The notes beneath the pieces were generated by a model. The model had not been told where the DNA came from. It saw only the letters and a program-made list of their open reading frames with translations, and did not search any database. Below, piece by piece: positions 24,043 to 32,876 of a stretch of DNA of 64,000 nt. Positions within the stretch are counted from its first letter, which is position 1; the number at the start of each line of letters is the position of its first letter. Position numbers and translations under genes: made by a program. Source of the stretch: Chryseobacterium gotjawalense (GTDB lineage: Bacteria > Bacteroidota > Bacteroidia > Flavobacteriales > Weeksellaceae); the NCBI RefSeq assembly GCF_030012525.1, contig NZ_CP124855.1, forward strand, positions 2,356,001 to 2,420,000, in the 5' to 3' direction.

Positions 24043-27000
24043 ATGATTAAAAAATTTATAAACAGACCGGTTTTATCCACTGTGATTTCCATCATGATTG
24101 TTGTTTTGGGAATCTTGGGATTAATATCTTTACCGGTCACCCAGTATCCGGATATTGCACCGCCAACGGTGCGTATCTCCGCAAATTATACCGGTGCCAA
24201 CGCGCAAACGGTAATGAACAGTGTTATTATTCCGATAGAAGAACAGGTCAATGGAGTAGAAGGAATGGATTATATTTCCTCTTCTGCCGGGAATAACGGT
24301 TCTGCTTCGATTCAGATTTTCTTTAAACAGGGAATTGATCCCGATATCGCGGCAGTGAATGTGCAGAATCAGGTTCAGCGTGCAATTCCACGTTTGCCTT
24401 CAGAAGTTACAAGATCAGGTGTTCAGGTGAACAAGCAACAAACAAGCGCCTTGATGTTTCTTTCGTTCTACACTGCAAACCCCAACTTAGATGAGGTTTG
24501 GTTGCAGAATTATTTGAACATTAATGTTATCCCCGAATTAAAAAGGGTTAATGGTGTCGGTGATGCCCAGGTTTTTGGTGGAAAAAATTATTCCATGAGA
24601 ATTTGGTTGGATCCTGCGAAAATGGCAGCCTATGGTTTGGAACCATCAGAAGTTTCGGCCGCAATTAATGATCAATCCAGAGAAGCAGCTGCAGGTGCGT
24701 TAGGTGAAAATAGTGGGGGATCGTTTCAGTATATTATTACCTACAAAGGAAAATATAATGAAGTTGATGAATTTGAAAATATTATTCTGCGTGCACTTGG
24801 TAATGGGGAATACCTCCGTTTAAAGGATGTGGCAGAAATTAAACTGGATTCACAATCTTACGCGGGAATTGGTGAAAGTAATGGTAACCGCGCCATCAGT
24901 ATGGGGATTTTCCAAACACCAGGCTCTAATGCGCAGGATATTATTAACAATATAAAAGTCTTATTAAAAGAAACAGAAAAAACTTTGCCTGAAGGAATTG
25001 GTTATAATATCAACTTTGATACGAATGAATTCTTAGATGCCTCAATTCAAAAAGTAATTACTACTTTATTGGAAGCATTTGTCTTGGTATTCCTGGTCGT
25101 TTTCTTATTTTTACAGGATTTCAGATCGACTTTAATTCCGGCGATTGCCGTTCCGGTTTCGATTATTGGGACCTTCTTTTTCCTGAATTTATTCGGCTAC
25201 TCCATTAACTTATTGACGCTTTTTGCCTTGGTTCTTGCCATTGGAATTGTAGTTGATGATGCAATTGTTGTGGTAGAAGCCGTTCACGCCAAAATGGAAG
25301 GTGGTATTACCGATGCCAAGAAAGCAACCATTGAAGCGATGGATGAGATTACTGGTGCGATTATCTCTATTACTTTGGTAATGGCAGCGGTATTTATTCC
25401 GGTAACATTTTTAACGGGTCCAACTGGAGTTTTCTATCAACAGTTCGGGATCACCTTAATTATTGCGATTTTAATTTCAGCTGTAAATGCCTTGACCTTG
25501 AGTCCGGTACTTTGCGCAATGTTCTTAAAACCGCCGGCGCATCATTCCAAGGAATATGCAAGCATGAATTTCATGCAGAAGTTCTTTTCTAAATTTAATG
25601 CAGGATTTAATGCGGGAACCAAGAAATATGGTCAATCATTTAATTTCATTTTAAGAAATAAATGGATGAGTTTATTGGTGATTTTTGCGGCGGGAGCAGT
25701 TACTTTTTGGTGGGCAAGTTCTACCATGCCTACAGGATTTATTCCGAAAGAAGACCGCGGGATTTTATTTACAGACGTGCAACTGCCACCGGGCGCATCA
25801 TTGGAAAGAACCTATAATGTTTTATCAGATCTTCAAAAAGAAGCAAGAAAAATTCCGGGTGTTCTAAATGTAACCTTTACGGCGAGTCGTGGTTTCATGT
25901 CGGGTTCCGGATCGAATGTAGGTCAGGCCTTCATTAAACTAAAACCCTTCGACGAACGGGGGAAAGCAGATGGTCAGAGCATTGAGGAAATTACCGGACG
26001 TTTATTTGGAATCACCAGTAAATACCCGGATGCGAAAATTATTTTCTTCTCGCCACCGAGTGTTCCAGGTTTTGGATCGAGCGATGGATTCTCGACCGTG
26101 CTTTTGGATAAATCAGGTGGAGATATTACAGAATTAAATAAAGTAACTCAAAGCTTTGTTGGCGCTTTAATGCAGAGACCGGAAATTCAGTTTGCCTCAA
26201 CCTCATTTAATACCAACTATCCACAATATCAAATGGTCGTAAATGTGCCTAGAGCAAAAGAAAGTGGAGTTACCCTTAACAGCATTTTGAGTACGATGCA
26301 AGGATATATCGGAGGGATTTATTCTTCAGATTTTACCAAATACGGAAAACAGTTCCGGGTAATGATTCAAGCCTTACCGGACGATAGGAAATCTCCAGAA
26401 AATTTGAATTCTATTTTTGTGAAAACAGCTTCTGGGGCAATGGCTCCTATTTCCCAGTTTGTTACTTTGGAAAAAAGTTTTGGTCCGCAATCTCTTGAGC
26501 GTTATAACTTATTTACGTCAGTAGCAATCAATGGTTCCAGTAATCCTGGATACTCAACGGGTGATGCAATTAAAGCGGTGCAAGAAGTTGCTGCCGCAAA
26601 TTTACCCGCCAATTATGATGTTGAATTTACAGGTTTAACGAAAGAAGAAATGAAAGCAGGTTCTCAAACTTATGTGGTGTTCTTATTGAGTTTCCTTTTC
26701 GTTTACTTTATTTTGGCAGCGCAGTATGAAAGTTATTTACTGCCTCTTTCAGTAATCCTTTCCCTTCCTTTAGGAGTGATTGGTGCCTTTTTCGGTCAGC
26801 GTATTTTCGGGTTGGAAAACAATATTTATTTCCAGATTGCCATTATTATGTTGATTGGATTGCTGGCCAAGAATGCGATTTTGATTGTTGAGTTTGCTGT
26901 TCAGCGGCGTCATCATGGAGAGTCAATTGCTATGTCGGCGATCAATGCGGCAAAAGCCAGATTACGTCCGATTTTGATGACCTCTTTTGCCTTTATCTTT

Positions 27001-27195
27001 GGGATGGTTCCATTGGTATTTGCAACCGGAATTGGGTCAGTGGGAAACCGTTCGATTGCAACAGGAGCCGCTACGGGTTTATTAATTGGGACTTTGTTCG
27101 GATTGATCGCAATTCCTGTATTGTATGTGATTTTCCAATACCTTCAGGAGAAAGTAGTTCCTCTTAAAGAAAAAGATATTAATCTTTCTGAATAA
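24043..27195 (+). CDS. RND efflux pump, AcrB/HAE1 family
   Basis: 1050 residues, the normal length. Twelve membrane helices in two halves with two large periplasmic loops. Conserved motifs: FINRPVLSTVISIMIVVLGILG, PVTQYPDIAPPTVRISANYTGA, the proton-relay Asp pair in GIVVDDAIVVVE of helix 4, and GLLAKNAILIVEFA with the helix-10 Lys. It exports hydrophobic compounds by proton antiport; substrates cannot be told. Middle gene of the regulator-adaptor-pump-channel operon. Confidence 0.96.
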   Translation: MIKKFINRPVLSTVISIMIVVLGILGLISLPVTQYPDIAPPTVRISANYTGANAQTVMNSVIIPIEEQVNGVEGMDYISSSAGNNGSASIQIFFKQGIDPDIAAVNVQNQVQRAIPRLPSEVTRSGVQVNKQQTSALMFLSFYTANPNLDEVWLQNYLNINVIPELKRVNGVGDAQVFGGKNYSMRIWLDPAKMAAYGLEPSEVSAAINDQSREAAAGALGENSGGSFQYIITYKGKYNEVDEFENIILRALGNGEYLRLKDVAEIKLDSQSYAGIGESNGNRAISMGIFQTPGSNAQDIINNIKVLLKETEKTLPEGIGYNINFDTNEFLDASIQKVITTLLEAFVLVFLVVFLFLQDFRSTLIPAIAVPVSIIGTFFFLNLFGYSINLLTLFALVLAIGIVVDDAIVVVEAVHAKMEGGITDAKKATIEAMDEITGAIISITLVMAAVFIPVTFLTGPTGVFYQQFGITLIIAILISAVNALTLSPVLCAMFLKPPAHHSKEYASMNFMQKFFSKFNAGFNAGTKKYGQSFNFILRNKWMSLLVIFAAGAVTFWWASSTMPTGFIPKEDRGILFTDVQLPPGASLERTYNVLSDLQKEARKIPGVLNVTFTASRGFMSGSGSNVGQAFIKLKPFDERGKADGQSIEEITGRLFGITSKYPDAKIIFFSPPSVPGFGSSDGFSTVLLDKSGGDITELNKVTQSFVGALMQRPEIQFASTSFNTNYPQYQMVVNVPRAKESGVTLNSILSTMQGYIGGIYSSDFTKYGKQFRVMIQALPDDRKSPENLNSIFVKTASGAMAPISQFVTLEKSFGPQSLERYNLFTSVAINGSSNPGYSTGDAIKAVQEVAAANLPANYDVEFTGLTKEEMKAGSQTYVVFLLSFLFVYFILAAQYESYLLPLSVILSLPLGVIGAFFGQRIFGLENNIYFQIAIIMLIGLLAKNAILIVEFAVQRRHHGESIAMSAINAAKARLRPILMTSFAFIFGMVPLVFATGIGSVGNRSIATGAATGLLIGTLFGLIAIPVLYVIFQYLQEKVVPLKEKDINLSE

Positions 27196-27230
27196 TTGAA
27201 AGTCAAAAACTTTTAAGAAAAATTAAAAAA

Positions 27231-28640
27231 ATGAATAAATACTTTAATATAAAAATACTTTCGGTTGTTTTTTCGGCGTTCGTACTGGCTTCATGTATGA
27301 CACGGGAGAAATATGAAACACCCAAAGAAGCCATAAGTGAAAATCTCTTCCGCACCGATTTGTTGCCAAAGGATTCAATAAGCATGGCAACCGTTTCGTG
27401 GACAGAAATTTTCACCGATCCCGTTTTGCAAAAACATATTGCGAAAGCTTTGGAAAATAATTTAGATGTAAGAGTCGCGCTGCAAAATATCAGTGCTGCG
27501 GATTCTTATTTAAAGCAGAGTAAAGCGGCTTATCTGCCGACTCTTTCCGCAGGTCCGAACTATACTTTCCAGACACAGTCTCTGAATACGCAGTCGGGAC
27601 AGCTTTTGAATCAAAGAAATTACGGCAGTCAGTTTGATATCACTGCAAATGTCGGTTGGGAGGCTGATATTTGGGGGAAATTGAAATCTCAGCAAAAAGC
27701 CCAATTGGCGGGTTATTTGGGAACTGTTGCTGCGCATCAGGCGGTGAAAAGCGATCTGGTTGCGGCGGTAGCGTCGGCTTATTACCAACTGCTGACTTTT
27801 GATGATCAGAAAAGAATCATCAACGAAACCATCATTCTAAGAAATAAAAACTTTGAAACCACTAAAGCATTAAAAGATGCCGGAACGGTAACTGAAGTTG
27901 CAGTTCAGCAAAGTGAAGCATTGGTTTTTAATGCAGAATCAATGCTGATCAGTATTGATGTGCAAATTGCCCTGCTCGAAAACACCCTTAGCGTTTTGAT
28001 GGGCGAACCTGCGCACTCGATCGAAAGAACCAGCATTGCTGCACAGAAAATGCCGGTGAGTTTGGCGTTGGGTTATCCTGCGAATCTATTGCAAAATCGG
28101 CCAGACGTGAAAGCTGCAGAATATAATTTAATAAGCGCTTTTGAATTGACCAATGCTGCGAAAGCTAATTTCTACCCAAGTTTAAGGTTGACCGGAAGTG
28201 GCGGAATAGTGTCCAAAGATCTGGATCAACTGTTCAGTGCGAGTTCTCTTTTTGCTAATGTTATAACAGGTCTAGCACAACCGATTTTAAATAAAAGACA
28301 GATCAAAACCCAATACGAAGTCAGTCTGGTGAATAAAGAAATTGCTTATCTTAATTTTAGAAAATCACTGTTAAATGCCGGAAGAGAAGTTTCAGATGCG
28401 TTGAAGATTTATCAGTCCCAAGATAATTTCATCAATTTGAAAAGAAAAGAAATGAATGCTTACAAAAACTCCGTTAATTATTCTCAGGAACTGGTGAATT
28501 ATGGAATGGCAAACTATCTGGAAGTCATCAATGCAAGTGTGAATCAACTGAATGCTGAGCTGAATATTTCAACTGCGGAATATTCTAAACTAGATGCAGG
28601 AATTGAATTATACAGAGCATTAGGCGGTGGCTGGAGATAA
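27231..28640 (+). CDS. Outer membrane efflux lipoprotein (TolC-like, NodT family)
   Basis: 469 residues with lipobox VLASC near residue 22. Two repeated outer-membrane efflux protein domains; motifs include NNLDVRVALQNISAADSYLKQ, NVGWEADIWGKLKSQQKAQ and LLQNRPDVKAAEYNLISAFE. It forms the trimeric channel for the pump encoded upstream, 35 bases away. Confidence 0.95.
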   Translation: MNKYFNIKILSVVFSAFVLASCMTREKYETPKEAISENLFRTDLLPKDSISMATVSWTEIFTDPVLQKHIAKALENNLDVRVALQNISAADSYLKQSKAAYLPTLSAGPNYTFQTQSLNTQSGQLLNQRNYGSQFDITANVGWEADIWGKLKSQQKAQLAGYLGTVAAHQAVKSDLVAAVASAYYQLLTFDDQKRIINETIILRNKNFETTKALKDAGTVTEVAVQQSEALVFNAESMLISIDVQIALLENTLSVLMGEPAHSIERTSIAAQKMPVSLALGYPANLLQNRPDVKAAEYNLISAFELTNAAKANFYPSLRLTGSGGIVSKDLDQLFSASSLFANVITGLAQPILNKRQIKTQYEVSLVNKEIAYLNFRKSLLNAGREVSDALKIYQSQDNFINLKRKEMNAYKNSVNYSQELVNYGMANYLEVINASVNQLNAELNISTAEYSKLDAGIELYRALGGGWR

Positions 28641-28675
28641 TTTCTTAAAGTGAGAGAGGAATCGAAAATTTTCAA

Positions 28676-29197
28676 ATGAGTTTATATTTTATTGCAGTTG
28701 TTCCCCACAAAGAACTTCGTCAGAAAGCCAGAGTTTTCAGTAAAGATTTTGCTGACCGGTTTCATTCTGTAAAATCATTCGAAAATTTCCCTCATATCAC
28801 CCTCATTAAACCTTTTCATTTCGATGAAAATCAGGAAAAAATATTGGTGGAAAGTTTTTCTTTAATGAATTTAAAATCCACTCCTTTTGAGGTGTTTCTG
28901 AAAAATTTCGGCTGTTTCCCGAACAAAGAGAAGCCGGTTATTTTTATTAAACCTGAGAACTCACCCGAACTTCAAAATCTGTACGATGAGGTTCAGCCGG
29001 TGATGAAATTTCATCCTTATGCAAAAATCACTCCTCATCTTACGGTGGCGTACAAAGATTTAAGTCCAGAGAATTTTCAGAAAGCCTGGCAGGAATATCA
29101 GACAAAAAAGTTTGAAGATTCTTTTTTAGTCGATAAAATCTGTCTTTTCAAACATGAAAATAAAAAATGGAATTTGCTTAAAATCAAATATTTATAG
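28676..29197 (+). CDS. 2'-5' RNA ligase family protein (2H phosphoesterase fold)
   Basis: 173 residues with the two HxT motifs of the 2H superfamily: FPHITLIKPF near residue 40 and ITPHLTVAY near residue 120. Members cut or join 2',5' phosphodiester or cyclic phosphate ends of RNA; the substrate here is unknown. It follows the efflux operon by 35 bases and ends at a strong hairpin terminator. Confidence 0.88.
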   Translation: MSLYFIAVVPHKELRQKARVFSKDFADRFHSVKSFENFPHITLIKPFHFDENQEKILVESFSLMNLKSTPFEVFLKNFGCFPNKEKPVIFIKPENSPELQNLYDEVQPVMKFHPYAKITPHLTVAYKDLSPENFQKAWQEYQTKKFEDSFLVDKICLFKHENKKWNLLKIKYL

Positions 29198-29211
29198 TGA
29201 TTTACTTATTT

Positions 29212-29263
29212 GTCACGAATGCACGAATGTCTAAAACTTATTCGTGTATTCGTGGCAATTTTT
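29212..29263 (+). terminator. Long hairpin terminator between the 2H-family and TrmH-type genes
   Basis: A stem of about 17 base pairs (29212-29228 with 29240-29256, two wobble pairs), loop of 11, followed by a T-rich run. Each arm itself contains a direct repeat (CACGAAT x2). The run of T is only on the plus-strand exit. Confidence 0.8.
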
Positions 29264-29799
29264 TATTTTAAATATTTAAAGAATTCCCACATCACAATTC
29301 CACCACACACAGAAACGTTCAAAGAGTGCTTCGTTCCCAACTGTGGGATCTCCAGGAAAGTATCATAATACGAAAGAGCTTCATCACTTAATCCATCCAC
29401 TTCATTTCCTAAAACCAACGCGTATTTTTCTTCTTTATTAATGGAATACTCAGTGATTTCTTTAGAATCATTGGTTTGTTCGATCCCGATAATTTTGAAG
29501 TTCTCCTTTTTTAAATTCTGTAAAGCTTCGGCAATGTTTTTTTCATAAACCCAATCCACACTTTCTGTCGCTCCCAAAGCCGCTTTGTGAATTTCCCGGT
29601 GCGGCGGTTGCGGCGTAATTCCACTCAACACTACTTTTTCAATTAAGAAAGCATCTGCCGTTCTGAAAATCGCGCCCACATTGTGCATGCTTCGAACATT
29701 ATCCAAAACCACAACCAAAGGCGTTTTTTTAGTTCCTTTAAAGGTTTCGATATCTATTCTCCCTAATTCTTCGAGTTTCAGTTTCTTTGTGGATGACAT
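29263..29799 (-). CDS. TrmH/SpoU-type RNA 2'-O-methyltransferase
   Basis: 178 residues, SPOUT superfamily. The three motifs are present: VVLDNVRSMHNVGAIFRTAD, ALVLGNEVDGLS and EIPQLGTKHSLNVSVCGGIVMWE (trefoil-knot SAM site). The target may be tRNA or rRNA; the N-terminal extra domain seen in many rRNA enzymes is absent. Divergent from mutS with overlapping promoters. Confidence 0.92.
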   Translation of the reverse strand: MSSTKKLKLEELGRIDIETFKGTKKTPLVVVLDNVRSMHNVGAIFRTADAFLIEKVVLSGITPQPPHREIHKAALGATESVDWVYEKNIAEALQNLKKENFKIIGIEQTNDSKEITEYSINKEEKYALVLGNEVDGLSDEALSYYDTFLEIPQLGTKHSLNVSVCGGIVMWEFFKYLK

Positions 29800-29804
29800 T
29801 TTCG

Positions 29805-29812
29805 TATTTTTG
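29805..29812 (+). promoter_or_regulatory. -7 box of mutS
   Basis: TATTTTTG, 60 bases before the GTG start. A TTTG at 29786-29789 gives a spacing of 15, which is short. It lies next to the minus-strand box of the divergent gene. Confidence 0.45.
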
Positions 29813-29813
29813 G

Positions 29814-29846
29814 CAAAATTAAGGTTTTCAAATCTTAATTTTTCAA
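29814..29846 (-). promoter_or_regulatory. Promoter of the TrmH-type gene
   Basis: On the minus strand TTG (29846-29844), 22 bases, TAATTTTG (29821-29814), 14 bases before ATG 29799. Confidence 0.45.
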
Positions 29847-29872
29847 GTTATATAATTATTAAAATAATTGCC

Positions 29873-32458
29873 GTGGCAAAAGAAAAGAAAGAAACTCCTT
29901 TAATGACGCAGTACAATACCATCAAGGCGAAATATCCTGATGCACTTTTGCTGTTCCGTGTAGGTGATTTCTACGAAACTTTCGGAACGGATGCGATTCG
30001 AACGTCGCAAATTTTAGGAATCGTTTTGACCAAAAGAGCCAACGGGGAAGGTCATATTGAACTCGCTGGTTTTCCACATCATTCCGTAGATACGTATTTG
30101 CCAAAACTTGTGAGAGCCGGACTGCGTGTGGCGATTTGTGACCAGTTAGAAGATCCAAAAGGAGTCAAAGGAATTGTAAAACGGGGCGTGACCGAATTGA
30201 TTACGCCTGGAGTTACTTTCAACGAACAGGTTTTGTCGTCCAAGAAAAATAACTTTTTACTTTCCATCCATAAAGTTAAGGAGAAATACGGACTTGCTTT
30301 GGTTGATGTTTCTACCGGAGAATTCTTGACCTCGGAAGGGAATTTAGAACAGTTGCTTCATATTGTGGGAACTTTCGATCCAAGTGAAATTATTTATCAG
30401 CGAACCACCGAACTGCCTTCGCAACTGAAAAACCGCAATTCTTTTAAACTCGAAGACTGGGCTTTTCAATACAATTATGCCTACGAGAAATTAACCAATC
30501 ATTTTAAAACCAATTCCTTAAAAGGCTTCGGAATTGAAGATTTGAAATTAGGAATTGTTGCAGCCGGAGCTATCTTTGCTTATTTAGTTGAAGATACGCA
30601 TCACGCTCTTTTACAGCATATTACTAAAATTAAACTTATTCCGAAAGATGATTATCTGATGATGGATCATTTTACACTTAGGAATTTGGAGATCGTTTAT
30701 TCAAGCAGTCAACAGGGGAAATCTTTGCTCGATATTATCGATAAAACGTCTACTCCGATGGGAGGAAGGTTGCTAAGAAGAAGATTAATTCTTCCTTTAA
30801 AATCCGTCGACGAGATCAACAGAAGATTAGATTTAATCGAGTTTTTTAATAAAGAAGAAAATCTGAAATATGAGATAGTACAATTATTAAAAACGATTTC
30901 CGATCTGGACCGTTTGATGGGAAAATTGGCCTCGGAAAAAATCTCACCGAAAGAACTCGGTTATGTTCGCCAGAGTTTGATTAATATTAAAAACATTAAA
31001 GAATTGCTTCATCCACATGCTGAAGTTTTAGCGTGGCTGTCTCCTTTGATTAATGTGGATGAACTCATTAATTATTTGATTAATTATCTGAATGAAGAAC
31101 TTCCGGTGAATATTGCAAAAGGGAATGTAATAAAAACCGGCATTTCAGAAGAACTCGATCATTTGCGCGGACTTCAGAATAAAGGAAAAAATTTCCTCGA
31201 TGAAATGTGTGACCGCGAAGTAAAGCGCACCGGAATCACCAGTTTGAAAATCAATTTTAATAATGTTTTCGGCTATTTTATTGAAGTCAGAAATTCTCAT
31301 AAAGACAAAGTTCCGGATGATTGGATTCGCAAGCAAACCTTGGTCAATGCTGAAAGATATATTACTGAAGAACTGAAAGAATACGAAGAGCAAATTCTTG
31401 GCGCTGAAGAAAAGATTTCAAAAATCGAACATTTATTATATCGAAAAGTTTGTGAAAATGTGATGATTTACATCGATCAGATTCAGGAAAATTCAAAAAT
31501 TATTGCAGAACTCGATTGTGGTGTTGGACTGTCTGAACTCGCAGTTTCAGAATCTTATACGAAACCCGTTTTAAATAAAGGTTTTGAAATTGATTTAAAA
31601 GAAGCGCGACATCCGATCATTGAAAACGCTTTGCCTTTGGGCGAGAAATATATTCCGAATGATTTATTCCTGTCCAGAGATTCCCAGCAAATTATCATGG
31701 TTACGGGGCCGAATATGGCAGGTAAATCCGCGATTCTGAGACAAACAGCGATTATTTGTCTGATGGCACAAATCGGAAGTTTTGTTCCGGCGAAACATGC
31801 CGAAATCGGCGTTTTGGATAAAATTTTCACCAGAGTTGGCGCGACCGATAATATTTCTTCCGGCGAATCGACTTTTATGGTGGAAATGAATGAAGCGGCG
31901 AATATCCTTAACAATATTTCGGAAAGAAGTCTGATTTTACTGGACGAAATCGGACGTGGAACTTCCACTTATGACGGGGTTTCCATCGCCTGGGCGATCG
32001 CGGAATATCTGCATCAACATCCAACGCAAGCCAAAACTTTGTTTGCAACGCATTATCATGAACTGAATGAAATGACGGTGAATTTCGAAAGAATTAAAAA
32101 CTTCCACGTTTCCATTCAGGAACATAAAGGCAGCATTATTTTCCTCAGAAAATTATTGTCCGGCGGCAGCGAACACAGTTTCGGAATTCATGTTGCAAAG
32201 TTGGCAGGAATGCCTGCAAAAGTGGTAAACCGTGCGAATGAAGTTCTGAAAACTTTAGAAAAAAGCCGCTCACACGGCGGCTCCAAAGATTCTGCAAAAG
32301 CCATTACCGATGAAAGTCTGCAGCTTTCTTTTTTCCAGTTAGATGATCCGGTTTTAGAAAATATCCGCGAGGAATTACTGAAAATTGATATCAATACTTT
32401 AACGCCGATTGAAGCGCTGATGAAGTTGAATTCGATTAAGAAGATGATTGGGAGATAG
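29873..32458 (+). CDS. mutS: DNA mismatch repair protein MutS
   Basis: Mismatch recognition ATPase. 861 residues from GTG 29873 (MAKEKKETPLMTQYN), the usual MutS start and length; the open frame further upstream is antisense to the divergent methyltransferase gene. Seen: the mismatch-binding Phe-x-Glu in RVGDFYETFG, Walker A GPNMAGKSAI, the DEIGRGTSTYDG Walker B/signature region and LFATHYHELNE. C-terminal part carries the helix-turn-helix and dimer region. No mutL nearby. Confidence 0.96.
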   Translation: MAKEKKETPLMTQYNTIKAKYPDALLLFRVGDFYETFGTDAIRTSQILGIVLTKRANGEGHIELAGFPHHSVDTYLPKLVRAGLRVAICDQLEDPKGVKGIVKRGVTELITPGVTFNEQVLSSKKNNFLLSIHKVKEKYGLALVDVSTGEFLTSEGNLEQLLHIVGTFDPSEIIYQRTTELPSQLKNRNSFKLEDWAFQYNYAYEKLTNHFKTNSLKGFGIEDLKLGIVAAGAIFAYLVEDTHHALLQHITKIKLIPKDDYLMMDHFTLRNLEIVYSSSQQGKSLLDIIDKTSTPMGGRLLRRRLILPLKSVDEINRRLDLIEFFNKEENLKYEIVQLLKTISDLDRLMGKLASEKISPKELGYVRQSLINIKNIKELLHPHAEVLAWLSPLINVDELINYLINYLNEELPVNIAKGNVIKTGISEELDHLRGLQNKGKNFLDEMCDREVKRTGITSLKINFNNVFGYFIEVRNSHKDKVPDDWIRKQTLVNAERYITEELKEYEEQILGAEEKISKIEHLLYRKVCENVMIYIDQIQENSKIIAELDCGVGLSELAVSESYTKPVLNKGFEIDLKEARHPIIENALPLGEKYIPNDLFLSRDSQQIIMVTGPNMAGKSAILRQTAIICLMAQIGSFVPAKHAEIGVLDKIFTRVGATDNISSGESTFMVEMNEAANILNNISERSLILLDEIGRGTSTYDGVSIAWAIAEYLHQHPTQAKTLFATHYHELNEMTVNFERIKNFHVSIQEHKGSIIFLRKLLSGGSEHSFGIHVAKLAGMPAKVVNRANEVLKTLEKSRSHGGSKDSAKAITDESLQLSFFQLDDPVLENIREELLKIDINTLTPIEALMKLNSIKKMIGR

Positions 32459-32468
32459 CAAATGTGCT

Positions 32469-32505
32469 AATTTGATAATGAGATAATTTGATGATGAAAT
32501 AATTT
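32469..32505. repeat. 16-bp tandem repeat after mutS
   Basis: AATTTGATAATGAGAT (32469-32484) followed by AATTTGATGATGAAAT (32485-32500) and a partial third unit. It begins about ten bases after the mutS stop. Non-coding. Confidence 0.7.
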
Positions 32506-32599
32506 AAAATATTTTCTATTAGCTATTGTCCTTTTTATCTCTGAGGTTTTAATTGCAACAGTTTTCCAGCCGTTATAAATAGGATATTAAATATGAAAA

Positions 32600-32791
32600 T
32601 TATTTGTTTCGGGAAAACTCTTTTTTTAAGATTAGTAAATCAGATTCTGCATCAAATTTATCTCTCTTCATCTTATCAATAAATTCGGACAAAACAAATG
32701 ACATAAGGAAAACTAAGGCAACAAGAAAAATCATAACCGTAGTCCAATATCCACCGAGCATTTCACCAAAAGAGTTACAAAAATCGCCCAT
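32600..32791 (-). CDS. Possible small membrane protein
   Basis: 63 residues: one membrane helix (TVMIFLVALVFLMSFVLSEFI, about residues 18-38) followed by a charged tail (DKMKRDKFDAESDLLILKKEF). No family recognised. Support is only the plausible topology and a gap of suitable size between mutS and the ABC exporter gene, so the call is tentative. Confidence 0.4.
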   Translation of the reverse strand: MGDFCNSFGEMLGGYWTTVMIFLVALVFLMSFVLSEFIDKMKRDKFDAESDLLILKKEFSRNK

Positions 32792-32876
32792 ATTACTTGA
32801 TACTTTCTATTCGAAATCCTTCTTAACCTTTTTTGAATTAATTGTTCTTTTTCGTAATAAATTTCTGCAGTCATGA

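Noticed and set aside
29212-29256. CRISPR-like repeated CACGAAT words
   Set aside because: They form the arms of a single hairpin; there are no regular spacers and no cas genes.
29681-29872. Open frame extending mutS 64 codons upstream
   Set aside because: It is antisense to the divergent methyltransferase gene and contains the mutS -7 box; the normal MutS N-terminus begins at GTG 29873.
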